DNA of 64,000 bases from Ciona intestinalis (Eukaryota; Chordata; Ascidiacea; Phlebobranchia; Cionidae). The stretch spans positions 4,058,939 through 4,122,938 of the forward strand of contig NC_020166.2 in assembly GCF_000224145.3 (NCBI RefSeq). Direction: 5' to 3'. Positions 20,715 through 33,800 of this stretch are shown here, one piece after another. Within the stretch, counting starts at the first letter, position 1; each line of letters opens with the position of its first letter. The notes below the pieces were generated by a model. It made no database searches. It worked only from the letters and a program-made list of their open reading frames with translations, and was not told the DNA's origin. A program made the position numbers and the translations under genes.

Positions 20715-23700
20715 TTAGTGGTCCAGTGACATAAGAAGTGCCGTCCCTCGTTTCACCCAATGATCAGAACTGGATGAACCAGCTTTCAAATCAACAGCCA
20801 CAATAAACGAACTTCTACCAGAAGATCCAGCGCGGTTAGGGAAGTAATAACACGGACAACTGTATATTCCTGTGTATTATATTATTGGGTTAAGAATGGG
20901 AAAAATAGATTAGAAAAAAACATAGACATGGTGATTTAAGCCCAAAAGACCCTTTGTAAAAATGCTGATAGGTTGTAACAAAAATTAGAAAAAAAAACAT
21001 TTTTTTATTTCTATTTAACACAAACTTGCAACATTTGAGACAAAAAATCTTGAAATTTTGAAAATAATAACTGTTTTCAACAAATTTTAAATATTAAACT
21101 AAAATTAAAATAAACAAAATATGTTACCTTTCCCAGATTTTTTCTTGGCTTCGCTTGGTTTGAAATGGATGGTTGGAATAGCACATGTTAGTTGCATGGG
21201 ATTGGCTTCAACCAAACATGAATTCTTCTTGTCCCAACCTGCTCCTTCAAGGAAAAGTCCCTTCACCCAAACTCCATCTCTTGGTGGTGAAGTAATGTGA
21301 TTGTCATCAACAGTGGAAACAACAAACTCCCATGATAAGGAATCAACAGAAACCTGGAATGATCATGAATTAAAGTACAAAAGCGTAATAAACAAGAACT
21401 TAAATACAAGATATAGGGACAAAGCACTGTTTCTAAAAACATACACAACAGAGTTCACTGATTTAGAGCAAGGTCATAGACCTATTAGATTTAGACAAAC
21501 AATCCACATTCACTGTTTCAATTGTAATTGATACAAAAGTTATTGGTCTATATGAGAGAAAACTGTGGAAAAACGAGTACAAAGCAGAAGCCAGTTTGAA
21601 ACAGGACTGATCTACAAAATGGACATTAATGAAACAACGAAACTTCACTAAAAGAATTTTTACCAATAGTAAATAATCAAGTAATGAACTGCTTCAAGGC
21701 CACATTTTAGAGTACTATTTGTTAATTAAAGTTCATAATTATTACAAAACTCACAGCATTTGCACGAGCAGATGTTTGTAACACTGCTGTGAGGAATCCT
21801 GTAGGAAACGTAAACGCTGACATCCAGAATATTGTTGGAGGATGAGCTGTTTCCGCCCATTTTGCGAATAACTCAACTCTGGCAACTAAATCTCTTGTCC
21901 ATGCTCCAAGTGGTTTCATTGATGGGAAAGTCTGCAGTTATAAAATTAATAAAATATTTTAGGTTTAAATTGACATGGTTACCTTTTCCCACATGGAAGG
22001 TACCCTGCCTTCAAATATACACTGGAAAGTTTCCTCAAGGTCTGAAGACATCAGCACCAAACCCTGGATTCCTTTCTCCAAATCAATAAGTGATTGTCTC
22101 ATGATTACAAGCAAACTGTTGTACCTTTCAATTTCCTGCAAAAACAATAAAAAAGGAATGAAAAAAGTATTGCATTAGAGTAAATTAATGATGCACTGTG
22201 GGTCCAGTGGTTATTAATGGGTTGTTTAAATTGTCTACAATACAGAATAAATGAAACAATACTCACAAAGTTTAATAGAAAGTAACTCTTAACCAATCAT
22301 AAAGTATGCACATATATGTGAATAAAACATATTTGTATTTCACCTGCAATAATACAACATTTAAAGGATTTGGATCGTCCGATAAAATCTTTGCTGTTCC
22401 TTCATAATCAATTACTTCTGGAATTGTCTTCAACACATTTGCAGCCAGATCAAGCACCTACAAATGTGTAATGAGTTATTTTGGTGAAATGTCTAGGTTT
22501 ACAATTTTTTATAATTTTGAATTTTTTCTTTAATTTTTATCAAAGACAAAAAATACGGTATAAAAGTAGGAATGGCGTATGTAATGTATATTATATTAAA
22601 ATTAAGCAAAGATAACGAAACCAATCACCTTGTCTTCCTGACTAACACCTGTCGTCGTAGCAACTTTTGGTTGAAGTGAAAGCAATGTTTCAAACAGTGT
22701 TCGTGCCTCAGTGATTTGTGAAGCAATATCTGCGTTGGGGTGTTGACCAAATGCTTCAGGGTTATCAACATTGGGAAGCATGCTGATGTATTCCTTGTAT
22801 GTTCCTAATCCTCCATCTTTTGGAATATAGTAAGTATCCATGGTGGATAATCTGCAGGAAAAGAAAAAACTCTTTAATGTAAAATATTGTTTTAGTTTTC
22901 TACTTTTCTGTTTAACACAAATGGAGAACAAAGTATATTGATATATACTTTTGTTTGTATCTGTAAAAAGCCTGTGTTATAAAACTGTTTTTTTATAAAT
23001 TTTATATCAAAACAATTGGGTAGAAAATAAAAAGTAAAAAAGTTTAACTTATAGAACCGCCTTTCCTTTTAAATGCAACAGATAAAATATTTAGACTGTT
23101 TCATATTAAAACGAATATTGCTAAACGCCAAAATTAATTTATAATTTTCAAACCAACACATCGGGTGTAGTGGTAATGAGCCAACCGTGGCCCAAATCCT
23201 AGGACCCATGATGTGCCACGGTGCGGGACCTTACCCACATAGAATAGAAACCAACACATGTTGTTTGTTTTACTTGTAAAACGCAGTTGATATAGATTCG
23301 TTGTTGAATGTTGTGTTGATGTAACTATGAAGTAATCTCCTGTCCCAATCATCAGTGATGTGACCTCCGTAATTAACACCAGCGATCAAATACTTCAGTG
23401 CATCCCATGGCGTTTCCTCATATTCATCCAGATATATTGAAAGTAGGTTTTCCGATACCTGTTTGAAATTTTTTTATTTTTTTTTATTAGAACTTTGAAA
23501 TTGTAATATTTTAAATTTTGTTGTGAACAAATTGAAAACTTTTACTAAAAACCAAATTTTTTTTTTAAATAATAAAAATCACATTGTAAAATAATTTAAA
23601 ACAATAAATATTAATTCACCTCGAAGTCTGAATCGTTAAAGCCATAAACAATATTCCACCCAAGCATTAAAAACTTCTTTCGTTCAATAAGAAGTGAATG

Positions 23701-26700
23701 GAAGAAGCAAAGAGCAAAAAGAAGTTTTTTATATTTGCTTGGTTTGGTGCATCGCGCAAACTGAGGCTCAGTGATAAGTTGATACAAACGTTTCATATTT
23801 GCTTTCAAACCCTGTGGACAAATTTAAAACATTTCAAAACAATAATAACTTGTTGTCTAATGAAGAAATAGCATAAAGTAAGCACCTAATGATTCAGTTC
23901 AGATGACAGACTGTGTAACATTACATATAATAAATTTGAAAGAAAATGAAACAAAATTCTAAATCACACATTCTTAAACTACCAGAAAACAAAAGAATTG
24001 CAGTAGTATTTTAAAAAGTTACAAAATTAAGTTAAAAGTCTACCATTATTTTACAATTTTAGTTAAATCAGCCATTTTACTACAACACATGCTAAAACTT
24101 TGTCATGAAACGATTGGTCATCAAACATGGTTTGGACTATCCAATGCACACCAACCTTGGGTGGTTCTGTTGTCATTTTAATCCCAACTTGAAGAATGGA
24201 GATTGGAAAGTCTGGATGAGGAGACGAACTTAACCACAACCTAAAGTCACTGTGAGGCTCTTCAACCTGTTTATTTATATGGAATAATAATAAATAAAGC
24301 TCCAACTAATAAATTACAACTATTGGAATTACAACCATATAATGCCAATCTAAAACCACCCTTTTCAGAATAAAGATTTACAAAATTGAAAATATTTTTA
24401 CTAAATGGTTATTGAAGTTTGTTGATGAAAACCAATGATTAGGTATTTGCTGTAAGATATATGTCAAGTCATTACCTGTAGTTGTTCCACCAGTTTATCA
24501 AGCTGTGGCATCCAACTAAGTGACAAGTGGCAGTTAGCCAAGAACACCCAGTTTCCTTCTTTGACGCCTTCCTTGATCATTCTATATACAAACAAATAAA
24601 TGAAGTACTTATTTATTTTCGACTGAAAGTGAAACTACTTATAGCAGAGTTTGGGGCATACCTAGCCAATTTTTTTTACTCCGGCGGTCGATTTTGCGGT
24701 TTTAAAAGTCATTTGTTTTAAAAGCTGTTTCCTATTTTAAAACTATGATGGTACATTTAGATCACATTTGAGCATATCTATCAATACACAAATTTTGATT
24801 TTTCGTTGGTGTGACCCTCTAATGGCAATTGCTCCAACCCAGGGGTCACTAATGGGTTGTCCAAATTATTGGCTATACAAAAAAAAAAATGCCCCAAAAA
24901 TATTTATCCACAATGTAATATTCATGGTAACTCGTAAACTAGCATAAGGTGTATGAAACAGAACATCCGTGTTATAACGGCTGCTGCTTCCCAGCCACGC
25001 CACAATAAAGCAAGTTACATTCATTTATTGGCGTTGTATGTTCATACACTACCTTGTTGCAATTGGAGCTTGACCTTGACCAAGAGACAAAGCGTGGAAT
25101 CTATGAGCCATCGAACATTGCTCAGCAAGTTGAAGTAATCCACTGGTTGGATCCTGTAATGATATAAGAAGTTTATTTAACAAATTTGTTTGGAACTGAT
25201 GATTTGCTAAATGTTTTATGTATACCAGATGTGGATAATTATTTTGGCCACAGTGATAACTGTGTTACCGCTTGACAGGGCAAGTCGAATAATATGAAAT
25301 AAATCATAAAAGAAAAAAAATTGATTAAAGTATTAATTTGCAATAATAAAAAATTCATCTTCAATCAATTTCTTTGTAGGATGAAAACAGATCTTAACAC
25401 ACCAACTGTTACGCCATGTACATGAAAAGCTAATGACAATGTAACATAAAAAAACATTTGTTAACAGTCACAAACAGTACTAATGTATAAAACATTCAAA
25501 ATATCATGGTGACAAACATCATTACACCAATCTTTCAACGGCTCATCTGGTATAAAAACATTTTTTATTTCCCACGCTACGTCTGGCATCTGGCAAGACT
25601 TCATTGATTATATATATTCTAAATAATATATTAATGGCTCATCTGGTATAAAAATGCAGTGTATTTCCAACGTTTTGTCTGCCATACATCGAGACTTCAT
25701 CATTCCCTGGCGTCATATGGCAGAAGAAACAGTGGAAATACACTATGTTTTAATACCAGATGAGCCACTAATATATTTTTTATACTATGCCTGGTAGCAG
25801 GAATAAGAGAATAGTCATTACGATACTTACCACACCGGGTGAAAGAACAAATATAAGAGGAGATCTGGTTGTACTATCATCCACCACTTGCTTCATATCA
25901 AGCACAGGAGGTTCAACAAACTTTGCGCCGAGATTATTCACAATAAAACTTGTGGCACAGAATGAAACGCGATCAGAACGTAAAGAACGAACGATCACCA
26001 TGCGTTGCAATTCATTACACGAGTTCTCCCATTCCCCTGGAATGTTACAAAGCATTTAATATGGCTGTTTATTAAACATGCCAATTTTTAACACAAAGTT
26101 ACTGTCTTAGTGATTCAGAATAGAGTTGTACTAATACAGTTGTATTAAGGGAAAAAATACTAGTTTGTAGAAGAGTAATTTTTGTTTTTTTGTCTTATTT
26201 GATCTATAGCTGATAATATGGGCAACCCATTAGTGACTGATAGGTCGAAGCATGTCAAATGTTCAAAGACACACATACTAACAATGGTAGCAATAACTGG
26301 TACTTTTTGGGCATTAGCACTCTAACCATTGAGCATACATTTCGACAACAATCATAATTTATTTTTAAATAAAATCACATTTTTTTAATATAAAATTGTT
26401 TTTAAATAAAACCACAAAATTGGGTAAAAAGACTGAATATAGCCAACCATCTAACCTGGTAAAGGAGCATTCTCAGGTTCAGGACTTGTAAACCAAACGT
26501 GCCAATCTCGTGGATATTGCTCAAATGATGTCATTATACCATGGAAGTTGGTAAGCTTGTCAAGTTCGGTGATATTATCCCAGCATGAATCAGCAAGCCA
26601 ATTGGGACATGGGTTGTCCATCTGACCCTCTCTATCTAACACCTAATTATGTCATAGGAATTTTAGTATTTTTAAAGCAACATTTGTTTTTTTTTAAGAA

Positions 26701-27841
26701 TAAAACAAAAAAGTTTAAACCTTATCATTATATAAATGATGGCCAAAAAATTGATGCCACCGCAAAAAATGATGGCTAAAAAAACAAAAACACAATTTTA
26801 GTTGTTTTTTTTTAATTTAATTTTTTAATGAGGGAAGGATGTTTTAAACTATATCAAAGTTTAAATGCAAAAAAAATATCTCAAAATGTTCATTTGAACT
26901 CACCACTCCTCCACGTAAGAAGAAGTTGTATTCATCCATGTTGATCTTGGATGCAGATTCGAGGATCTTTGCGCACATCTGGAAACTGAAGAGCATCTTG
27001 TGCATTTCAAACAATCCACGACACGTGTATCTGTTAACAACATAAATAAAATGAGTCAAACTTGCTTTATATCCTGTAGCCGAAAAACAACAGTTGTTAT
27101 AACATGGGTGTTCTGATTTATACACCTCATGTATCTGTTAATAACATGTACTACAACACAATATTTAATGTGTTATATTATATGTCAAATACTTTTCCTA
27201 GTTTGTGGTTTCTGTTCTCTTGAATGTGAATGAATGTAGCTTGCTACATACTCGTGTGGCCGGAAAACGACAGTCGTTATAACATGGATGTTCTGTTTCA
27301 TACACCTTGTGCCCAGGAGTTACCATGTGTGTTATGGGAGATTATTTATATACATATACTAATATTTTATGTAAGGCTGATAATTTGGACAACCCATTAG
27401 TTACCACTGGAGTAATTAAGATCACTTAAAGTAATTTAGAATCATAATTAGCTTTATCCACTCATGGGTACAATTAAACTTCACAGAACAATAAATTATT
27501 AAAAAACAGCTCAACCTGAATCAAACACCCTCAGCTCATATAATGCATACTTGAGTTTGGGCAACCTCTGCATATATACATCAATTAGGAAAAGCATTGA
27601 AGGAAAGCAATGTAAATAGTCTGTATAGATTCTAGTATTACCTGTATACAGCATATGTGTGGTATTCATTCAAGTTATTTATTCTGTTTTCAAGTTTTGG
27701 ACTCTTTTGACTTTTATCAATCGATTGATTGAAGAGATCAATGAAAGAGTCGAGCGAGAACTGATACATCGGATCAATTCTTCCCATGTCGTTTAATACA
27801 AAGAACAGAATAGAAGCTCGTTGTGCACATGGTCTGTAACC
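20715..27841 (-). CDS. DNAH2: DNAH2 AAA6 and C-terminal domain (window residues ~3248-4068)
   Basis: Exons 27642-27841, 26904-27030, 26456-26642, 25831-26036, 25053-25153, 24476-24581, 24156-24266, 23620-23811, 23274-23458, 22629-22851, 22344-22457, 21983-22135, 21755-21931, 21128-21353, 20715-20869. Marks: [149 protein letters not shown] and [17 protein letters not shown], ending [12 protein letters not shown] and stop at 20715-20717. The C-terminus is full length. Confidence 0.96.
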
Positions 27842-30800
27842 CTGCATTTAAAAAAACCTTATTACATATGAACTGTCATGCATATTACCAAATCAAAAAA
27901 ATATTTCTGACAAAACGCTGTCAAAACTGTCAATACAAAATTTGTTTTATAGGAAGCACAGATTTTAAAACAGGAAGACAACTGTGTAGTTTTCCATAGG
28001 ACTGATGCATTGATATACTTGTCAACACAAGCAATATTTTTTTACATTAACATATTCGTTAAATTGTTTTTTTTCCCCACTGTCTTAGGCCAGTGCTTTA
28101 AAATCTTTATACAGCTCACAGTTGTGTAAAAATAGCTGAATATATAATGAATACTTTGGGTTATGATTTTAGATCTAATGGAATTTTGAATAAAATAGGT
28201 AAATGGAATAAAATATGTTCAGCATCCTGTGTATTTTCCGCTAGTTAGGTCTTAAACATCTAAATTATGAAGACATATTAAAATAAGTGATCCACATTCT
28301 CACTTCTCTTGCAGCATCAATCTTCTTTTCTGTCTGCTCGGAGACTTGAAGTTGTTCCGACACCTCAGCTGATATTGTCTTGGAAGAATGAAGAGTGTTG
28401 ACAAGTTGCTCATCATCCAGGAGTGATCCTTGAGCTTCATTGAGGAGACGGAGGATCTCATCTTCCAGCTCTTGGAGTTTGTTCTTCCCAGAAGCAATGT
28501 TAATGACCAGACTATCTTTCTGTGGATAAAATGAAGACAGAAGATCAGAAAAGAATTAAATAGAATATAATTATAAAGCAATTCGAAATTTAACCAAAAA
28601 ATGTTCAAAACAATATAAAACAACTCAAAACATTTAAAATAAAAATTAACACAAAATATTTTTTTTTATCAAGTTTTATCAACCTGTTCCTCCAGCTCGG
28701 GTCTTTCTTTCCGCACGACAGTACCAAGCAACTGAGCCTCTAAACCTTGTTCCTTCACCGCAAAGTTAACGATGCTTGTCTTAGTTGATATCTCAGGTGC
28801 GTAGTGAGGATTGGATAACTTAGTTGTGATATAGAACTTGAAGTCAGTGTTGTATTCGACCTCTTTGTCACCAAGCTTGATCAACATACGACCGCCTGCA
28901 TGAGATTTAAACCTAATTAATAATTGTGTGGTGAGAACTTAAAAGTTATAACAGAGATGTTCTATTTCATAAACCCCTTGCCAGTTATAGTTTTTGTCTT
29001 TTTATTTTAGTACAGCTGAAACTTTGTCCAATGACCACTGGGTTGAAAGGTTAAAGCAATTATTGTTAATTGTTTTGCACAAGGACACGTACACTCGCAA
29101 TCATAGCCCTTTTAAACTCAGAATCTGGTATCCTTTAAGGTCTCTAGGTACAGGGCTAAGCTCTTCCACCACTGTGCTATACCATCCATGTGTTTATGAC
29201 TATCAGTTAAACATTGTGGTATTTAAACTAACCCACGTACTCTCAATGTATGTAACTTACTTTATCCTCGCATGGCTGGAAAACTACAGTTGTTATTACA
29301 CGTGTGTTCTGTTTCATACACCTCTTGCCAGCTTACAAGTTACCAAGTATGTAACTTTGTGGATGATTTTATTTAAGTAGGATTTTTTTGTTTTTTTATG
29401 AGTGGCTGATAATTTGGACAACCCATTAGTGACCACTGGGTTGTAGCAATCGTTAAGTGTCTTGCCCAAAGACACATACACTCACAATGGTAGCAGCTAC
29501 CTACCAACTTTAGTGATTGCTTTGTTTAATATTGGAGCAAGTGAGGGATCAAGTTCCTCTTGTACGTTCTGCAGAAGAACTGGTGATCCAAATTGAATTG
29601 AGTTTTCCAGTGTACGAAGATAATCATGTTGTTGTAGATCAATAAGTTTCAAACCACGTCGACCTTCCATGTTCTTGATCCATTTAATTGCTTGTCCTTG
29701 TGGATCAACCATTAGTGGCCAACTGTGTAACAATAACTTTATCATCATGTATTTATCAACACTGGGAAAAGGATTATATACTAACAAGTTGCTTGTGTCT
29801 GTACAGCATACACAATGAATTCATACACCTTTTACTCCTACCAAATGAGTTACCAAATTTTAAACTTTGTGTTTAATTGTTTGTTACTGTGTAATTGATA
29901 ATTTGAATAATTCTTCAGTGGGCACTGTTCGGATGCAATTATTTTTGCAGAAAGTAACAGCTACTCAACAAATTCACGTAGACACAAGTCATAGTAGTAC
30001 ATAAATATAACTTTAAATTTAACTCAAATGTCATTTAATCAAAATTCAAAATTGTTAAACTGTCTCTTACCGGTTGCCCCTAGTAACAATAACACCATTT
30101 TCAGTTGAGAAAGCATCGGAAGGTAATCCTTGTAAATTCCACTCCCTTGTTTGTGTTGGTTTTGATAGAAACTCAGCGAATGTAAAGTTAGGGGAGCATG
30201 GAACATGTAAGTCATGAACCTGTGTGAATATACGTAAAATATTTTTTCACTGGTAAAAATAGCTTAGTTATTTCAGTTTAAAAACCTGAACTTACCTGTT
30301 TGAGCCAGATTTTGTCAACCATTTCATCTCTGTAGTTTGAAAGGAAAGGTCCCATGTATGATAGGAAAGCAGAAGCAACAAGACAATCACCAACCAGATA
30401 TCCCATTGATTCTTCCAAGTTCTCAGCTGTTGCTTCCCATCTAATCTTCTCACCAGCCAAACCTTTGCATTATTATAATTAGTATAATAATAGTAAGAAC
30501 TTTTATTTTTCTCTTCGATTACGGCAGCGAAGATTTATAAATATATTACGAAAAGAAAGGATATAGAAACAAAACAACAGTTGCTAATACACGCTTACAG
30601 TTTAAAACATATTTACATTTAGTTTGAAGAAAATAAGCATGGTCGCTACACCTAGTAAACAAACAAGTCATTTATGTTTAATTATTATTTAGTTAAACAT
30701 CCAATGCAAACAAAAGTGTGCTTAATTAAAGACACAACCCGTACAATTATAGTTTAACATTTTATAAAAAGTTTTTGAGACTTTTAAAATTCTAACTCAC

Positions 30801-33800
30801 CAGCCACCAGTTTGCCAGCTCTTGTCAGCTTCAACTCAGTTTCTTCAGCTTTTCTTTTCAACTCTTCTTTCTCCGCTGATTTTTTCTCATACTATAAGTG
30901 CAGTGAACAGTTTTACAAATGTGTAGTTATTTTCATTGTTTTTAAATAGATTTTATACTATAATAGATACACACTGGATATACTTTTTGAGTATATATAC
31001 AAACTGTTGTTTATTTTAAATACAATAACTGGGAACGCAAAAAAGTGAAAATAATGCTCTTGCTACATGCTACCCAACCTGCTTTTTAAGGTTCTCCATT
31101 TTCTCTGTAACTTCCTCAAGTTTCCTTTTCGCTTCGGCCAACGAAGCTTGTTTCTCTTTAAGTTGTTCCAACGCTGCATCCAATCTTTGTCTCTTTGGCT
31201 CCACCACTCTGTAAATCCTTCCGAACAGTTCCATGGCACGAACCCATAAACATAGTGACTGGGCAGCAACTGATACACGACCCACATTGTCAGGCTGTTA
31301 AAAATATTGTTTGTTTACACAAAAGTTAATGACAACTATATTTTTCGATTAGAAAATTAGCAGTATAGATTAGCCTGTTAAAAATATCGTTGGTTTTTCA
31401 CATCTCAACAGGAACCATATATTTTGATTATCATTATACAAATCGATAGGTATTTTTATTAATACTGTTGTTTTTTTATTTTATTCTTTAAAAGTGTTAA
31501 TAATTTTTGAAAATGTGTTCAACTTGCCAGTTATACATGTGTACTAAGAGTCATTATAGCTTTTGAAAACTTCAAAAATTAACTGTTATCATGTTTGCAC
31601 CACTTGTTATTAACTTCTTGATAGTTTAAAATTAACACATCAAATGTGATAATTGAAACATTCAACTAACATGAAACTCCGAATGTGCAACATATTGTTG
31701 TCCGATCTTTTTTAAAACTCGATCCGACATGTTCTCTTTATCAAAGCTGACAAGTTGTTTAATGAAATTCTGATCGCCTGAAAAAAAAAATTTTTTGATA
31801 ATCACAAGAACATATACCTTTATATACAGTAGCGTGCTTTAATTCAAGACATAAAGATATTTAAATGTTTAAACTTTAAAAAAATAACATTCATAGTCAT
31901 GTGTTGTATTATTTCCTTTTTTGGTGTTTTTATATCAATTTTTGGTTATTTTCAACAGATAATATGGTATCCGTTCAATTTAAAAAAATTAAAACTAACA
32001 AAAAAAAATTAAACTAATAAAAAAAATTTAAAATCAATTAAAAAAAAAATAAAAAAATAATATGTTTAAACAAAATATTTATTCTTTCCCACCAAGTTGT
32101 CGTTTAGCTTCAGCCCAAGTTGGTTCACTTCCCCTCAATATCATGACAGCTTGCAACACCATCTCAACCAAAGCTGGTGGTCGTCCATACGACTTAATTT
32201 CTGTTATGTCCTTCTTATTCAGTGCTTCTAACGCCTGGTCGGGTTAAGAAATTTAATTCTGACATTAACAGTTAGCAGTTGCTTATGTAAATTTTAAAAT
32301 TCTCTTCATAAATACCAGATGGTCTTGTTTGCTGAAATGGTAATTATCAATATTTTTATATTTTTAAATTTAATGTTGGATATTAAACATCATGTGTCTT
32401 TAAGCACACTGTTGTTTCTATGAAGTTTAACTTGATAATAATTAAACATAAATGGCTCGTTTGTCTGCTAGGTGTAGCGACCACGCTTATTTTCTTCAAA
32501 CTAAATGTAAATATGTGTTTAACATTAAGTGTGTTTTAAGTGTATTTTTTGTCGCTATATCCTGACGTTTTGTTAGAGTATTTCTAAATCTACGCTACCA
32601 TAATCAAAGAGACAAATAAATTTATAATATTATTATTATGTATATAATTTTTACCAGGCTGCTTTGTTTGATTAAAATAGCATTTCCATATCATTTTTAC
32701 CTTAGTTGCTTCTTCTAAAGCAGGGATTGCTTCATCCAAATCCCGCTGTGCATTATCAGCCATTGTTTTACATTTAACTTCCTCAGCTTGTATACGTTCA
32801 CCATACGCAGCAACTGACTTCTGTTGTTCATCAGCTTCCCTCTTCTGCTGCACGATCACCACCAAATATTCTTCACATTCTTTTTGAAACTGAGCAACCT
32901 GTTTGAGGAAAAAATATATTTATATTAACAAACAACAAATATTGGTTGAAAAAGATATTTATATTAAGTCTTAAGAAACAACAAATATGAAGGCAAAATT
33001 ATATAAGAAACAGAATTACGGAAAAAACTAGGATTTTAGACAATAATGAGAGAAAAGCCTATTTTCTTCTAACTAAATGTAAATATGTTTCAGTTGTAAG
33101 CAGGTTTTAACGACTGTTGTTTTGTCGCAATATCCTGTCTTTTTGTTTAAAATATTTTTAAATCTTTGCTTTCGTAATCAAAGAGACAAATAAAGTTGTT
33201 ATATTATTATAATTATACTGCTTTCATTGTAAACAGTGCATATTAATGGACTTTCTGAATTTGCAGCCAATATTAAAAAAAAACGTCTCACAACTAAAGT
33301 GGCTAACATGATAATAGCAGTCATATCCAAAAAAGATTTAATAAAATAGTAATTATATCATTTTAATACAAATCATACTTTAGTTTTTGCTTGTTCAAGA
33401 TCAATAGACATTGCTTCAACTTTAGCTCTTGTATCGTCAATTTTGAACAAACCGTTCCTCAGTTTCGTTACCTGGTCACCAAGTTCTTTGCGTTTTTCGA
33501 ATAGCAAACTAAGAAATAAAATAAAGAAATTAGGCAATATGTTGCCATTGAAGATTGGTATAAGTATATTTATCCACATTCATGTTATTAAAACATAGGT
33601 TTAAATGCAAAACAGCTGGGAAGTTTTTACAATTCTTCAACATTGAAAGGTCAAATAACATTATGTAGACTTTTTACCCAATTTCGTAACTGAAAACACA
33701 TTAAATATAACAACAGCCACACTTGGTGTATTTTTAACATATATTTTATTATGACCTTCCTTTTTTCATATTACGCTAGTGTTAAATTCATGATGCCTAG

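Noticed and set aside
28304..28519. A possible one-base frameshift in the DNAH2 buttress exon
   Set aside because: Recounting gave 216 nt, exactly in phase with both neighbours, and the protein matches the family throughout, so no frameshift is present.
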